64,000 nt of DNA, taken from contig CAJSYZ010000010.1 of NCBI GenBank assembly GCA_910574455.1, positions 388,770-452,769 on the forward strand, read 5' to 3'. Source of the stretch: Trichaptum fuscoviolaceum. Its lineage: Eukaryota > Basidiomycota > Agaricomycetes > Hymenochaetales > Trichaptaceae. The position numbers were made by a program, and so were the translations under genes. Position 1 is the stretch's first letter. The number at the start of each line of letters is the position of its first letter. Under the pieces are notes generated by a model. That model worked only from the letters and a program-made list of their open reading frames with translations. It was not told the origin of the DNA and ran no database searches. Positions 1 through 12,981 of this stretch are shown one piece after another.

Positions 1-1450
1 TGATCGGCTGGGGAGGTACTTTGATACGTCAAATCAGTATATCAGTAACCGGGTTAGGGAAGCACAGGCTCTGCAGAGGAAGACGGCTGTGATGCTAGAC
101 CAGTTTCGGATCAGTACATACCAGTACACGGACATGATCTTCAAGCTAGGTGAAGAACTAGCTATCCTGATGCGTTATACGGTAAGCTGCAAATTAAATC
201 AAAAGCTTGAATGCACGTCTCTAACCGCTTGTTCTTATGGTAATGCGCTATAGCCCGAGGAGCCACTTGAGCTGCTTATCCGCAAGCGTGTGGAGGAATC
301 AAGACTTGCTGTCGCCACGGCGTTCATATCTGTTCTTCCCGGCTTTTTCCCGTCAGGGAAACTCATCAATGTTTTCACTGGGGACGTCATCTGGGATAAT
401 TTCTTGTCTTGCTTAGTCGCCCGATATCATTCACACCATGCAATCGTGCGTTGGCAACGTAAATTTGAGGATGAGGAGGCCGGCAATCGATTGATACAGA
501 CAAAATCTGTCTTTTCTGCCATAAGGATCGACATCAAAGGCACAAAGCTCGAGGAAAATGTTCGTCGTGAACTCTCTGCTCAATTGAAGCACTTTACGCC
601 AGTCGTGGGCGTGAATCTTAAAGGCTCTACAAGCAGGCCCCGAAACCCAAGGCTTGCGCTCAAGTTCTTTCTCCCCCTACTTATTTGGTCATATAACGAG
701 TGCAAGGATTGGATCGTCTTCCTAGACAAATGCCGTGCGGAACAATTGCCAAAGTCGCCCGTTGGTCAACTCTCAGAAGCAGAAGTCAATTGTTCTGCGA
801 CTCAGGCGACTCCGACTGTCTTTCAATCCGGAACAGCACGAGAGGCTCGGCGTCGATGGAAACGTGAACTTGAACGTGCCGGTGGAGAAGCTGCTCTAGC
901 TGACTTTCATCGACTCATTCAGAAGTCAATGGATATTCTTGGCGTCGACTCGGCTGATGGTGGAACGTCCTCATTGGAGAATAATCGACAAATCCAGCGC
1001 GAATACGGAAATTATTCGGTTGTTCTGCGCAGGTTCAACTGGATCAGGAAATGTTTAATCATCCTCTGTGATGATTCGCTTCTGGATCTGTTGCTCATGA
1101 ATGATGGTGCAATGCAGCGCTTCTCCAGGGAGATGGACTTTGCTAGGCTGGGCATTATCGAAGTGACTCGAGCCATTAGGCAATTTGACGATGCTGATCG
1201 CAAAGATATAGACAAGGAAAGACTCGACAGGGCCGCCGAATTTCTCCACGAAGATATGGAACACATCGATCATGCCCTTATTCCGGCAGAGCAAATTTTT
1301 GACTCTTTACTCCTGAAGACAGTCGACGATTTACTTCGTAATTATGGTCCATTTTATTTAACAGATTATGGAATCCTATTTGCTCTTCTCGACAAATTGG
1401 ATCCCATCACGGACACCGACTCGGATGTCAATATGAGCTCGGCGATGTAA
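1..1450 (+). CDS. Gene C, left-arm copy: uncharacterised coiled-coil protein (5' partial)
   Basis: I do not recognise a family. The open frame enters at the window edge (codons in phase with base 2), runs to 181, is split by a 72-nt intron (182-253; donor GTAAGC, acceptor CTATAG) and continues from 254 to a TAA at 1448-1450. The first visible ~60 residues are a charged, heptad-like helix (motif QYTDM); the remaining ~400 residues look globular, with no signal peptide or membrane segment. The gene is mirrored on the minus strand at 30998-32864, which supplies the missing N-terminus (a Ser/Asp-rich leader). The visible part is intact here, whereas the right copy has two frame breaks. It converges on the transposase gene. 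Presence in both arms beside a Plavaka transposase suggests it is an element-encoded accessory protein; its role is unknown. Confidence 0.7.
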
Positions 1451-2220
1451 CTGGCGGTTGCATATTGGACCATTCCCCGACACGAAGTGTTCTAGGGTTC
1501 ACCAGCGCGCGATTCAAGTTTAAGTTGTGGCCGTGTTAAATTTTTATTTCGTTTTACTATGTTTATGACAAAAGTCAAGGACTCGGATTGTACTAGTACT
1601 ACTCATTCTATGCCAGTGCTTACTCCCTTTTCAAGTTTAACTTAAAGCTCCTCTCGCACTATGCTGCACTATTGGTAGTTAGTACTAGTAGCAACTATGT
1701 GACATCGTTTTCTTGATTACTACTATATACTGCAAAAAAATTATTTATTTATTCATAGCATATGCTTCAAGTTGATAGTACTACCGTGACTAGTACTACT
1801 AGTAGTCTGTGTTCAACTTGAACTTCAACTTCAAGATGGTTAAATTAGAACTTGAAGTAGTACTAGTAGTAGTAGCAGCCTGAGGCAGGTTATTGGTTCA
1901 TTTCCAGTTGTTGGCAAGTTCCATGTTATTGTACACTTTTTACTTGAAGTTTTCTATGTTCATACTAGTAGTACTAGTACCAGTAGTAGTAGTACTCAGC
2001 CTGAGGCTGCCAGTGCACTGCAGCAGTGGGAAATTTTGACCACTGCCACTGACAGTGGCATCCGACATGATCCAACTTGAACTTGAAGTCTAAGATGCAC
2101 CGACTAGTAACACTACAATTCTAGTATAGCTAGTACCATAATCTGTCACTGAACATTTAAATGTTATATCCTTACTTCATAAGTTTCAAGGTACTTTGTG
2201 AGCTAAATGAGGGTTTATCT
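1451..2220. repeat. Gene-free block built of short palindromic repeat words
   Basis: This lies between two convergent genes. It holds runs of TAG/CTA-type words (around 1600, 1790, 1855 and 1965-2000), AACTTGAA-type words (around 1815-1850 and 2075), CAGCCTGAGGCTG near 2004 and CAGTG/CACTG words near 2015-2055. No coding signal is seen. Confidence 0.75.
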
Positions 2221-5200
2221 TTATTGTTGCCTACTTTCGTACAATGTTTCATGCATGTGCATGTCAGCAAATCGGTTAACATAGAATCTATTGTAAAAGT
2301 CCAGGGACTCCTCAGGTGTCAATGACTTCGGAGGACATTCATCACCCTCTGGAACCCCAAGGAGGTGAGCTAAACGGAAGATACTCCCTAGAGCTATCAC
2401 GGATAACTTTGGAGTTTTTGAGTCACCGTGACGGGGGTAGCCTGACTCCGAGTCGGAGGTGTCATTCAGGTCACTCCGGCGAGTCCGAGTCAGCGGTTGA
2501 CGGCAACTTCCAATAGTACTACGCTGGCACGCGGTAGAGGTCTCTGACTCATACTCTGGCTCACTATCCACATTCTTGTTTTTCTGTCAGGTGAGTCTCC
2601 AACGTTCTTGAAAAACTGGACAAGGGCGCATTCCTGACGTTCTCCATTGGCGGTGAAGGAGAAAAGAAGCATAACCCGAGCAATTCGCATCCCTGCAAAC
2701 CCCTTTTTGCGAGAACTAACTTGGACAAGAACGACATCACGTCGTGGTTTTCCGCGCCAAGAGGGATTGGACCTGATCACCTCCCTCATTGCTTGCTCTA
2801 TAGGAATTGATTCGCCGCGGTAGGCGAAATACGCGGTAGCTGAATGGAAGATGGCAATGTCATTGCCCATGTCCAGTGCAAACTGTTGTTCGGCTATCAG
2901 GCTTTCAGAAGCGCTTCCGAGGTCATAGTATCCTAATTCGTTCAAGTTGCACCTTTCGTACTTGCAGAATAAGTATATTTTGATGAGTCGTCGGAGCTGT
3001 CGGAGTTCCGGATGGCCTTTTATCGCCGCAAGAGCGTTGAGCTGTTTGGGGTACAGTTACTGGACTCTGTAAGGATAGCAACGAATAAGTCAGATATCCA
3101 GCGCCACAATTTGAAGCTCGTGTTACTGACGTTGTTTCGAAGCCATTAACATCAAGCTCGAAGGATCACTTCTACCACCTAAGCAAAACCGATGTTCTGT
3201 ATTTTCCACATCATGAAGAACAACACTACTTTGCAGTCCTTCCACTGATGAAGTGCTGAAATCATCCAGGTCAGCAATTTCGTTGTGCCCTTGATTACCC
3301 ACAGTGCCATCGAAGAAATCATCTGTATCATTGGCTGCTCCTGCCACACCAATACACTGCAACTGCTCCCTCTGATTCGGGATCCTCTCAGCATCATCCT
3401 CCTCCGGCTCTGACATATTCTTCCGCAGAACATCTCGCAAAACTTTCCACGTAGCCTCGGATAGCGTATCGTCTAGCATTCCACGCCGTTTGAAGTCTGA
3501 CCTCGATGCAATAAGTTTGCTGAGTCGTTGGTTTGCTGTGATCATCTGGCCCAAGGGATCATTTCTGTTCGAGCGTCGCCACGTTTCTTTGACCGCATAA
3601 ATATGTTTATTCTCTGTAATCGATGAACACAGCCCGCTCGGTGCAGCAAACAGAGGGATCAATGTTGGATAATGGACCATAGCATGCTGTCGTGGTAGTG
3701 AAAAGTTATCCCGGATGCCCTTAGCTATGAATATTTGCCGATAACGGTGAAAGTGATCCAAAGAGGCTTTGATTTGATCAAGAGTTGAGGCTGTAATCGT
3801 GTACCGACGCACAAGGTAACAGAAGTCTAGAAATGCACTTAATGTGCGAATCATATCATCGTGTGCAATGCCCACGATAGCCGGAAGATACACCTAAGCA
3901 AATTGCATCAAATATCAGCAAACCACTGCCTCGAACAAGATAAAAAGGTCACATACTTTCATAAGTGCCTTAGAATCATTGCCTGTCCATTGCTTGAAGC
4001 CTCGGCCTTCGGGGAATCTGCGAAGTCCAGGAAAAGGAGCAGCAACTCTGATTCTACGCGGATGTTAGCAATGGTATTTACATTAAACAACTTGCGAAAA
4101 AAATCACCTTTTATCCACAATATCCAGCTCTGACGTGGTCAAGCTCTGACATATCCACTCGACAAGATGATCCTTGAACACGCCTTTGATGATTTGGTGC
4201 AGCAGGTCCGGAGATATGAGATCGCATATATCTGCGCGTGGAATGTCATTGGTGAAAGGCTACGGAGCAACGTATCAGTTGCAATATACGCATCCAATGA
4301 ATAATTTGAAGCACGTACCACAATGTCCTGGTGGAATCCGTACTCTTTCCGAATTGTTGCTTTATTCATGTTGTTGGCGTCTACCTGTTCTATCAATCGT
4401 TCGTGCAGCTCTTTTGTTCGAGGAATTGATACAAATTCCGGATTATCGAGGTCCTTGTGAGGCGCTGTGCATCTATAATGTCGAAAGTAAGTCATCACCA
4501 CAGAGCTTGATTTCAGGAAAGCCTGAGGGCGGTAGTACTTACTTGCAGCACCATCCAGTACATATGGCGCAAAGGCTGACCTGTTCCGGATAATCGGCTA
4601 TATATGAGCCGAGTCCGAAAACCGACCTACGCAAGTGACCATCAGGGCACCGGAGAATGGTTTTCTGAGTGTTCATGATCATTGCGGATTTCAGCGAGAT
4701 TAAGATCCTCGATATAGACGAATGAAAGATCTGATGTCGAAAGTGCCGGAAGTCATCTGACTTTTCGTATTGCCGCTCAGCTGCAAAGCATCAGAAGTCA
4801 ATTGAATAGATCACTATTAACACATACTCTTTGGTATTGCCAGAAATGCTATGAGCTGGACTGTATTCAGTTTCTGGGACCGCCGGGCCTTGTTTGATAC
4901 ATTCCCAATCGAGAGATACAAAGGATAGTATTCATTATTGCCAGTTCCAACAGAAACCGTTGTCTTATCGCTCCCTAAAATGACCGGGACGAACATAGAT
5001 CCATGGACTGCTTTATCTTCTGCGTAGATCTTGTTCTAAGTCAAGGATAATAAGTATCTGTGCGAGTTAATGAGTCATGACTTACAGCCTGTTCCCAAGC
5101 AAAATTCCCGGACATGTAATTTCTGAAAACTCGTTCTTTGTCATTGATATTATTGGTGTCCTCCTTTGTCTGAAATTCACGAAACGGGACAAAGTCAAAT

Positions 5201-6297
5201 TCGCCTTCTAAAGCCGGTTATCCACCAAATTTCGGATTACTTCCAAAGGATCCCGATACCATACATCATATTCTTTCCTCTTCCATGACTCGATGTTCTC
5301 GTTTGTCGCTTTTTGGCCATTGTCGTTAGTGTAGAAGTTACTGAAGGATTTCCAAGATACATCACCGACTTTTGTAGTGTCAATGATCTTGTACAAATTT
5401 TGTGCATCTCCATCGAGCAGTGCACCAGCTGTATCCAGACTTGAGTCATCATTGGGATCTGTCGCGTCCAATTCGGGATATCTAATAGATTTTGCGTTCT
5501 CCGTGGACTGAATTAGTTGATAAGCCTTCATAATTCCGAGAAGCTTTGTTATGTTGCCAGCAGACATTTGCTCTTCGCGATAGAGAAAATCTGCGAGCTC
5601 GAAATCTGCTCGGCACGAATAGGGAAACCAGTCATTTGACGCAGGTTCGTTCCGTGAAACGGGCGGTTCTTCCTTTTCTAAGAAGTTCCCTTCTTCATCG
5701 CATGGAGTGGCTGCACGATATTTGGTGTCAGAATGCTAAAGTAAACTGGGGACATCATACTTAGCGCGCACCATTTAAATATCTGTGATACACCTTTAAG
5801 TTATCATTGTTCTCTTCATAATCTCCAATGTCGGAGTCCAGATCAGCAGAAGATAGGTCTTGGTCTTCAAGTTCGTCATCTCCAGTGTCAGCATGGGACA
5901 GGCAATCAGGACCGTCTAAATCTTGAAGCAGCTTGTCTCGGCCTATGCTAAGCATCGAGATATCCTGTGTGAGTATAGAAATGTCGTAGTCGTAACTTGA
6001 AGAGTTGCAGCCACTTTCATCTTCATGATGGCCCTCCAAGTCTGTTGGAAGTTCAGGAGAGCCGGGAAGAGCTTGAGGTGTCGAAGGTCGTGCGGGTCGC
6101 TTGGGTGAGGAATCCAAGTCGTAACCACAAGCAGCAGGTCTTGTTGCAAATGATGACGGGTGAGCTGAATATTCATGTCTTGTCCTTGCGGATTGATTCT
6201 TGAACCTCCTGCTGCAGAAGGAGAAGGTGCATCGAATAGTCGGGGGGAAGATATCTGTAAGATGAACGGGTTTGGGCCTTCGCCGAGTTACCGGCAT
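2221..6297 (-). pseudogene. Plavaka-type transposase, left-arm copy (frameshifted)
   Basis: This is a DNA transposase of the basidiomycete Plavaka group (CACTA/KDZ-like). The N-terminus starts at 6297 with MPVTRR and carries a C2H2 finger (Cx4C-x12-Hx4H, about residues 23-45), then an acidic linker. Hallmark blocks follow in order: DFLYREEQMSAGN, WKRKEYDVWYRDP, FVPVILGSDKT, YYPLYLSIGNV, ADYPEQ, DFCYLVRRYT, FSLPRQHAMVHY and GLCSSITENKH. Introns are short; the first is 5711-5771. Against the right-arm copy I see two private 1-nt deletions, near 5216 (after NLVDN) and near 2556 (after MWIV), so the product is broken. The stop is at 2221-2223. It is divergent from the DUF6532-like gene and convergent with gene C. 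Confidence 0.85.
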
Positions 6298-6774
6298 TAG
6301 TTCCAGTAAATTGAACGCTGAATTTAAAGTTGAATGGCACGCTCAGCGGTGACGCCCGCGTAGTAACAACTTGAAGTTAGTAGTACTACTAGTAGTAGTA
6401 CCGGTAGCCTGAGTAGCCACAGCCTCAGGCTGTCAGTGACTCAGTGGCACCGCCGCCAGCCTGCCAGTGAGCCTGCAAGTGCCAGTGAGTAGTACTAGTA
6501 CCAGTAGCACTGTGATAGTACTAGTAATAGAGCTAGCCTGAGTATCCGAGTGTCCAAGTCCGAGTCTGAGTCAGGCTCATTCCGAGTCAGCCTAACTTGA
6601 AGGCTGCCAATCACTGGCACTGCCAGTGCCAGCAAGTGCAAGTGGGCGTAAATTTTCCTTGAATAGGCGCCCTCATCTCCAACTTCAACTACAACTTGCA
6701 CCTTTGCCAACTCGATTCACCATCGAAACTCATAGCACCTGTCAGCGTGCCTCGACTTGAAACACTGCACAAGA
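6298..6774. promoter_or_regulatory. Shared divergent intergenic region, left arm
   Basis: This ~480-bp region separates the transposase start (6297, minus) from the DUF6532-like start (6775, plus), so it must hold both promoters. It is dense in repeat words: TAGTACTACTAG near 6380, GCCTGAGTAGCC near 6405, CAGTGGCAC near 6445 and a CCGAGTC cluster near 6545-6590. No convincing TATA box is seen. The right-arm equivalent is 21399-21987. Confidence 0.5.
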
Positions 6775-7779
6775 ATGTCAACTCGAAGACAAACGCGGGC
6801 TAAGAATAGCAATCAGCACCCGGGAGCCATAGTCAATAAACTCAGAACACGTCGAACGAAAGAGGAGGTATTGAGGGAGAAAGAAGAGAAGGAGAGAAGG
6901 AGAGAAGAGCAGGCCTCAAAGCGTGGTGAGGCATTGAGGGAAAAGGAGGAGAAGGAAAAACAGAAGGAAGAACGGGCAGCTCTGCGCGAAGCTGCGGCTC
7001 AACAAGCCGCGGATGCGAGAGAGAAGAGAAAACTTGATGCGGAACAGAAACGGGCAGCAAAAGAACAAGAGGCATCTGAGAAGGTACGCAAAAAGAGAGC
7101 TGCAGCAGAGCAACAGGAAACAGCAATACTGGAGACGATGGAGCTTGAGAAGAATTTGTCGAAGGCTCTTGACATTCGCACCCAGATGGGCTCAACTGCA
7201 CCTAAGCTGGCTGGCACTGACAAACGAGGGCTAAAAAAACCGAAAGACACTCCTGAAGCTAGTGAGTCCTTATCTTCAAGACAGCGACAGTCGAGTTACC
7301 AGATATTGGCATTGCAGGTTCAACGAACGAGGAAAAAGACAGCTTTTGTGAAGCTGAAGGCAATGCAAACTTTTATGTTCGTAAGTTGCATTACCTTTAC
7401 GACTTTAGGTTTTGAAAGATGAACATATTGACTCACGTTATGATGCAGCCAATTCGATGGACCAGATAGAGAGCGCGCAAAAAAGGCGAGGAAAAAGGAC
7501 ACCAGAGGTGCACTTCCTTTCCGTACTTGTGTGCAGGGCGCAAAGGCTTCAAGTCGTATCATAGGAGGCACTGGCTATCATAGTACGCTTGCAGGACAGG
7601 ACAGCAGTCTTTCTGGTGAGGATACAGACATGATAGACTCGCCCAATACGTCGAAACGGAACGATTAGACAAAGCGACCTGTCAGGGCACTTCGCAACAC
7701 AGATGGATCCACTTTCTTCGGCGGAGAGGGCAGAAATCCTGAGATCGCAAGGAAGATAGTAGAAGATATTGACTTGTGA

Positions 7780-8100
7780 GTTTGAAGTCGTACTACTCAA
7801 CCGTTCGCATCATAGTACGAAAGATGAGTTTCAAATTCAAACAAATTCAAGTTGATAGTAAGTGTGAAGCTTGATTTAAACTCAGCTACTTGAAGCTTAT
7901 CATTGTAGTACTACTTACTACTACTACTAGTAGTACTAGTACTGATAGCTTGAATGCGCCCGCCACTGCCAGTGGCAGTTTGAGCGTGCCACGCGTGCGC
8001 CAGTGACACTGCCAGTGGCAGCGACCGTGGCGGCCCGGCGGGTCACCGCCGTGCCACACTTCTTCAAGATCATCATGAACCCGAACGTTGCAGCTTCTTC
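7780..8100. repeat. Repeat-word block inside the left DUF6532-like gene
   Basis: This intronic block contains AAATTCAAGTTGA (about 7843), a TACTACTAGTAGTA run (about 7915-7940), and CCACTG/CAGTGG words (about 7964-8025). One of them is the odd palindrome CCACTGCCAGTGG near 7964. No coding signal is seen. Confidence 0.6.
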
Positions 8101-9861
8101 ACTTATAATGCTCACATCCTTATCTTTGTTTCAAGTTGTGAGCCTGGCTGACACAAGGAAAATTTAGGCTCCCCGCCTCGGTGCAAGAGGATGCAAACTT
8201 TAGTCCTTGGGAGGATGAAGGAGAGACAGTAACCCTCACGAGTTTTCAAGGTGTAAAGAATAGCTTTGCGAGCGAGCGACAGACGGCACATCTTGTTGAC
8301 TCCGACACTGATAATGTGAGTTGGTTAAAGCATTCATTAGACTGGCAGATGAAATCTTAATATTTTGATTGTGCGTTTAATTAGGACGCGAGGAGACTTA
8401 CAATACCGCCCCAAGCCAATGTGAGTGCCGCTTAAAGTTCAAAGAAATCGTTCGATTCACAGAGACTATGCATCGGTGGAGTCCCATGCACAACGATGGC
8501 TAATTAACAATGTTTCTGTATCGTATCAGGATGGAGCCAGCAATAAATCGAAGAAAAGGAAGCTATCCCGCGACACTCTCTCCGACTTGCAGGCTCCTAC
8601 AACGTTGGTAAGTGGCATCATAATGTCTTGCTTCGTTCGCGCTACTTATCCTTCCTTCTTTGTGCTCTGGAGAAGAAGAATATCAGGAGACAATCGGCCG
8701 TTCAGGTGAGTGTTTCACATCAAAGCATGGATCTGGTGCCGGACTTTCTTGTGTCCTTCGGCGTCGACATATCTTTACTTCATTACTTACCAAACCGTAC
8801 TCTGAATAGGGCGCGAAAATGCAGAGAATCGCCAACTCCCAGCTTGATGTAACGGTAAGTTTATTCTGCTTTTACCCCCTCACTACTCACCTGTCATCTC
8901 GTCAGGAGGGTATTACTGTCGATGGACATAGAGAGCAATCGCCGGCGTTGTATCTGCAGATGCAGGTATGTGTAGGCATCGACACTCAATAGGACAACTT
9001 TCTGCACCCCTTTCTTTGGCAAGGATCTGGTCGTCTACTAAGCTTTGCTTATTGTAGGACAGCATGATCGCGAATAATAAGAAGAGGAAGTCACCGCCGG
9101 ACTCTAACTCGCATGCCGTGGTAATTCTTGCATTTCCACCCAATATTCAGATCACTTCCTTACTATCTAAAACAGACTAGCATGAACGTGTATATGAAGA
9201 AGCCGTCATCACAGGCTGCCTCGACAGTTAGTGTTAATCCTTCTAATCTCCATTTCATATCATTTCTGATTAAGCAACAAGGATTTGAACCTCACTACTA
9301 GTAACAAGAGTAAACTGCAAGACAGTCATTCTCAGGCTGATATACTGGTATTCAATTCTCTTCGAGCTTTTCTTGGTAACAATTCCTCTAATTGCTACAG
9401 ATGAAATCTTCTACTTCTATTCGCAATTTGAAGAGGTCTCTGGCGGCTCATGCGCAACATATTGCAAGTGTGAGCTAATTGCTGCAATTGATTCGTGTAC
9501 TAATTCAAGGCTCCTTTAACAGGCAAGTGGTTGTGAGGTGTCGCTAACACCACGAGCACAATCACCTGCGATGACGACAGTATCCATCAGTCCTGAACCC
9601 GAAGTGCTCGCAACCAAGGCTCATCTTGGTCATCGCAAAGTCTCTCGGACTACTAGCTCTGTGCGTTAATCAAATCATGTCTATGATATACATCCACTAA
9701 CTTGCAGAAATGCAGACATCTGTAGGGCTTGAGGACAAGGATAGAAATAGTATCGGAAGGGAGGGATCCCGCGCTCCCGGCAAAAAAAGGGCAACGAATC
9801 AGTGTCTCCCTCCCGGAACTCAGGCAGGCTGGACTCACATTCTTCTGCCTTCGCTGTATCG

Positions 9862-9866
9862 CGCAG
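9862..9866. repeat. 5-bp target-site duplication CGCAG (partner 13584-13588)
   Basis: CGCAG immediately precedes the 5' LTR and recurs at 13584-13588 immediately after the 3' LTR. The uninterrupted right arm carries a single copy (reverse complement, 18347-18351). Confidence 0.95.
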
Positions 9867-10468
9867 TGTCACGACAAGCCTTCACGGACTTCAGTCGATT
9901 ACCCTTTTTGGTCCTTCGGACCTTTCTCTTGTCTTCGGCCCTCTCTCTTACCTTTGGGCCTCACTCCTTTCTTATTGTTTCACCTCATGGCATTAGCATG
10001 CCTTATCACATTCCTTATTATCATTTCCTTTGTTCTCCTTTCAGTCTAGTCTTACATGTGGCCTGCCACCTTGCTCCGAGTTTCTACCTATCAGATATTC
10101 CCACGCTTTCGGACTGCATACAAGTAGCTCTAGTTCATGTATGCTATTCCCTTGACTTGAATATCATAAGTCTTTGGCCTCCTTAGCTATGGGGGCAGGC
10201 TTTCAAGATCCACCTTCTCCTTCTGTCCCGATTGGACCGTTTGGCACGTACCGCCATCGAGGGCCGTTTGTCCTCGCGTCTTGAGGCCGTTTGTCTCAGT
10301 CGACTGCCCGTCGTCCGTTAGCCCGGGGTGTCCGTTTGACACCGAGCCTAGGGGTGGGCACCCTCGTATCTGCATCTAGTTCTCTGCTTCGTCTTCCTAT
10401 CTCACTCTATTGTGCCACTAGTATTGCAGCCTTACCTTACCAAAGGTCTAGGTGGACGTAGCCTGACA
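9867..10468 (+). repeat. 5' LTR
   Basis: 602 bp, starting TGTCACGACAAGC and ending GTAGCCTGACA. It appears identical to 12982-13583. Open frames overlapping it are repeated in the other LTR and are not genes. Confidence 0.95.
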
Positions 10469-11858
10469 GTATATTCAAGTCCTTCCCATAACGGACCGGG
10501 CATGTACTCATTCTGTCGCATTCTGCTTCACTTTTGATTTAATCCCTATTTTCTACTCACAACTAATCTTTATCACTCCTATACATCTCTCACTCCTAAT
10601 CCCCTCTTCACCCTGATGATTTTGATATGAAAATGTTATGATTTCGAGCAAATGTTCTTCACGACTACTTACGTTCCCAATTTGGCTTCACCACTTTTAC
10701 ACCACATCTTCGACCATCAACTTCGAGATCGACCCCTTCCTCCCTTTTGATCCACAACAAAAATCCCTTAAAACTTCCTTAAAACCTTACTCATTAAACT
10801 TCTGAACTTCTTTCCCCGCGATTCTCCCTATTTTTGGCCATGGACGACTTGCGCGATCATGACTTCGCATACTTCAACGACTCGCAGCGTCCGTTTTGTC
10901 CGATCTCAACGTCCTCCGTATCACCAAGGCCCGATTTTTTCTTGCGATGGCATTGGTATCATGCCGGATTGCTATAGGAGGTGGTTTTATGGTCCTAGGG
11001 AGGGTTTTTCGAGGTCTTGAGGATTTGCGATGGTTTGGTGTCGCAAAAAATAGACGCCGGTGAGAATCGATAACCGTCTCGTCAACCACTTACCGCGAGT
11101 CTGCTGTTCGAGTGCATAGATTGTTCTTTTATGAACTCTCAAGGAGGGCCGTAAGGGGGAAAAAGAGTCCCTCGGTCCTCTCTTGCCCGTTATCAAGTCA
11201 TCGGACACCATCGACGGTTATCGCGCGCGCTACGGACAGCACAAGCATTTACTCGCTATCCTCACTGGCGACACTTCATCACCGAGACCGCTGGTGGTGT
11301 CATCTCATCTCTTCTACGTACTCAGGCCATCAGACACTACTATCGACAATCAGCACGGCGCGAAGCCGCTATCCTCACTGGCGACACTTCATCATCGCAT
11401 ATGCGCCCTCCGTCCCACCTCTCACCCTCGACTCCTCGATACCTTCTCTACGAGTCCTTCCGCGCGCGCGCGACCGATCGCATTGTCGCCAGCCTTCGTT
11501 GTTGTTGTTGTTGTTGTTCCGGCGGTTCTCTAGCTTTCACGGTGGTCACTCGTGACATTGCTGTTGTTGCTGCTGTTGCTGGGTACGGGCCATTGCTGTT
11601 GTTGTTGTTGCTGACTGCGAGAGTTTACAGTGGTCGCGCTGACGTGTCATTCACGCGCGCCGCCACCGCTCGCCGTGCGCTCGAGGACCATCCTCGCGAC
11701 TTACTACGGCCGTCTTGACTCTAACCTCGAGTATGCTGCCAAGCTCCCTGCTGCAGCTGTCGCCTTCGCCCACTCGCCAGCCCTACCATCGTCTCCTGGT
11801 TGGAGTTCGCCGACTCGAGCGATCTTTGCGCTGCTCTCGCCGCCCGCCAGCGCCTGCG
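10469..11858 (+). other. Internal region of the LTR element, 5' part, non-coding
   Basis: No retroelement gene is seen. The stretch is C/T-rich, with TTG triplet runs near 11499-11520 and 11560-11613 and short frames in several phases without family similarity. Confidence 0.6.
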
Positions 11859-12432
11859 GACGACTGGAGCAAACAATCGCCTCTACGGCGCCGCCAACAA
11901 CCCCTTCCAGCTCTTGCGCCCATCGCATCGTCTCCTGGTTGAAGTTCGTCGACCCGGGCGACGCCTGCCACGTCATCACCGTCCCACCAGCCCCGCAGAC
12001 GACTGGAGCAAACAATCTGCGGCGGTGTCGCCTCTTTCGCCTTCAGCCACGCCTAGCACGTCGATGTATTGCCTTCAAAGCGTCGACACCTTCGAATTGC
12101 GGGCGCAAGCCTCATTTGCGCCGTTCCTGCGAGCCCCCGCGACGTTCTCGCCGTCCCCGCCAACCCGCAGACGACTGGAGCAAACAATCTGCGGCGGCGG
12201 CGCTACCTTCACCTTCAGCCACGTCTGGCACGGCAATGTATTGCCTTCAAAGTGTCTGCGCTTTCGATTCGAGCGCGCCAGCCTTATTCTCGCCGTCCTG
12301 ACACGTCGCACGGACGACCGGAGCAAACAACCAGCGGCCACAAGCAACGCCGCCAGCCTTCGCCCTCTGCGGCGTCGCCAGTAACTCCTTTCGCCGCCCG
12401 CCAACACCCACGGACGACTGCAGCAAACAATC
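11859..12432 (+). repeat. Internal repeat array of the LTR element
   Basis: Five copies of the core GACGACTGGAGCAAACAATC or close variants start at about 11859, 11998, 12170, 12313 and 12413. Copies 2 and 3 sit in a ~172-bp unit that also repeats TGTATTGCCTTCAAAG (about 12064 and 12237). This gives several overlapping open frames in all phases, none recognisable. Confidence 0.85.
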
Positions 12433-12981
12433 GTCGTCGCCCGCACTCATCTTCGCTTTGTTAGCTGCGCTGGAGGCGTACAACACGCTGTCTGCTGTCG
12501 CGCGCGCCTTTGCCATTGCGCGCCGTCGCTTCGAAAGCGCGCAACGCGCTGTTCTTTTTCGCGGCAGGCGCAGTCAGCTCAACCGACAAATTGTTGTTCG
12601 CTGCAACTCGCCGTGGCCCCTTTCACCTCGCGAGCCTCGCTTGCAGGTTTCGATGCCCTCGAGGGCCTTTCGCGCGGCCGCACGGGCCCGCTTCGACGCT
12701 TGGTTGGCAGTCTGGTTCGTGTTGCTGTTGAATTTTAATTGTTTTTCAATTGTCTTTTATTTTTTCACTTTTTACTTCGGATTTTGTTGCGATAACGCAT
12801 ACTTCCTGCATCGCAACTTACTTTCCCACGTCTATCCCCGCCAAGATCTCTTCCGCTCCACTTTTCGGTGTCGTGCTACACACCTCTTTGACACCTGGTT
12901 ATGATTTTGGTCTTTATTTCTTGCACTGTCCGTGACCGGACCTTGGCCTCGACGGGGCTCGGCCCTATAAGGGGGACCTAC

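Noticed and set aside
9710..10186. 158-aa frame apparently joining a DUF6532-like exon to a novel C-terminus
   Set aside because: The second half is LTR sequence, repeated exactly in the 3' LTR. The fusion is produced by the insertion.
10187..10375. 62-aa minus-strand frame repeated identically at 13302-13490
   Set aside because: The duplication simply reflects the two LTRs; there is no coding evidence.
11112..12904. Several overlapping 100-220 aa frames in the retroelement interior
   Set aside because: They overlap in all frames on both strands within a GC-rich repeat array and match no retroviral-type domain.
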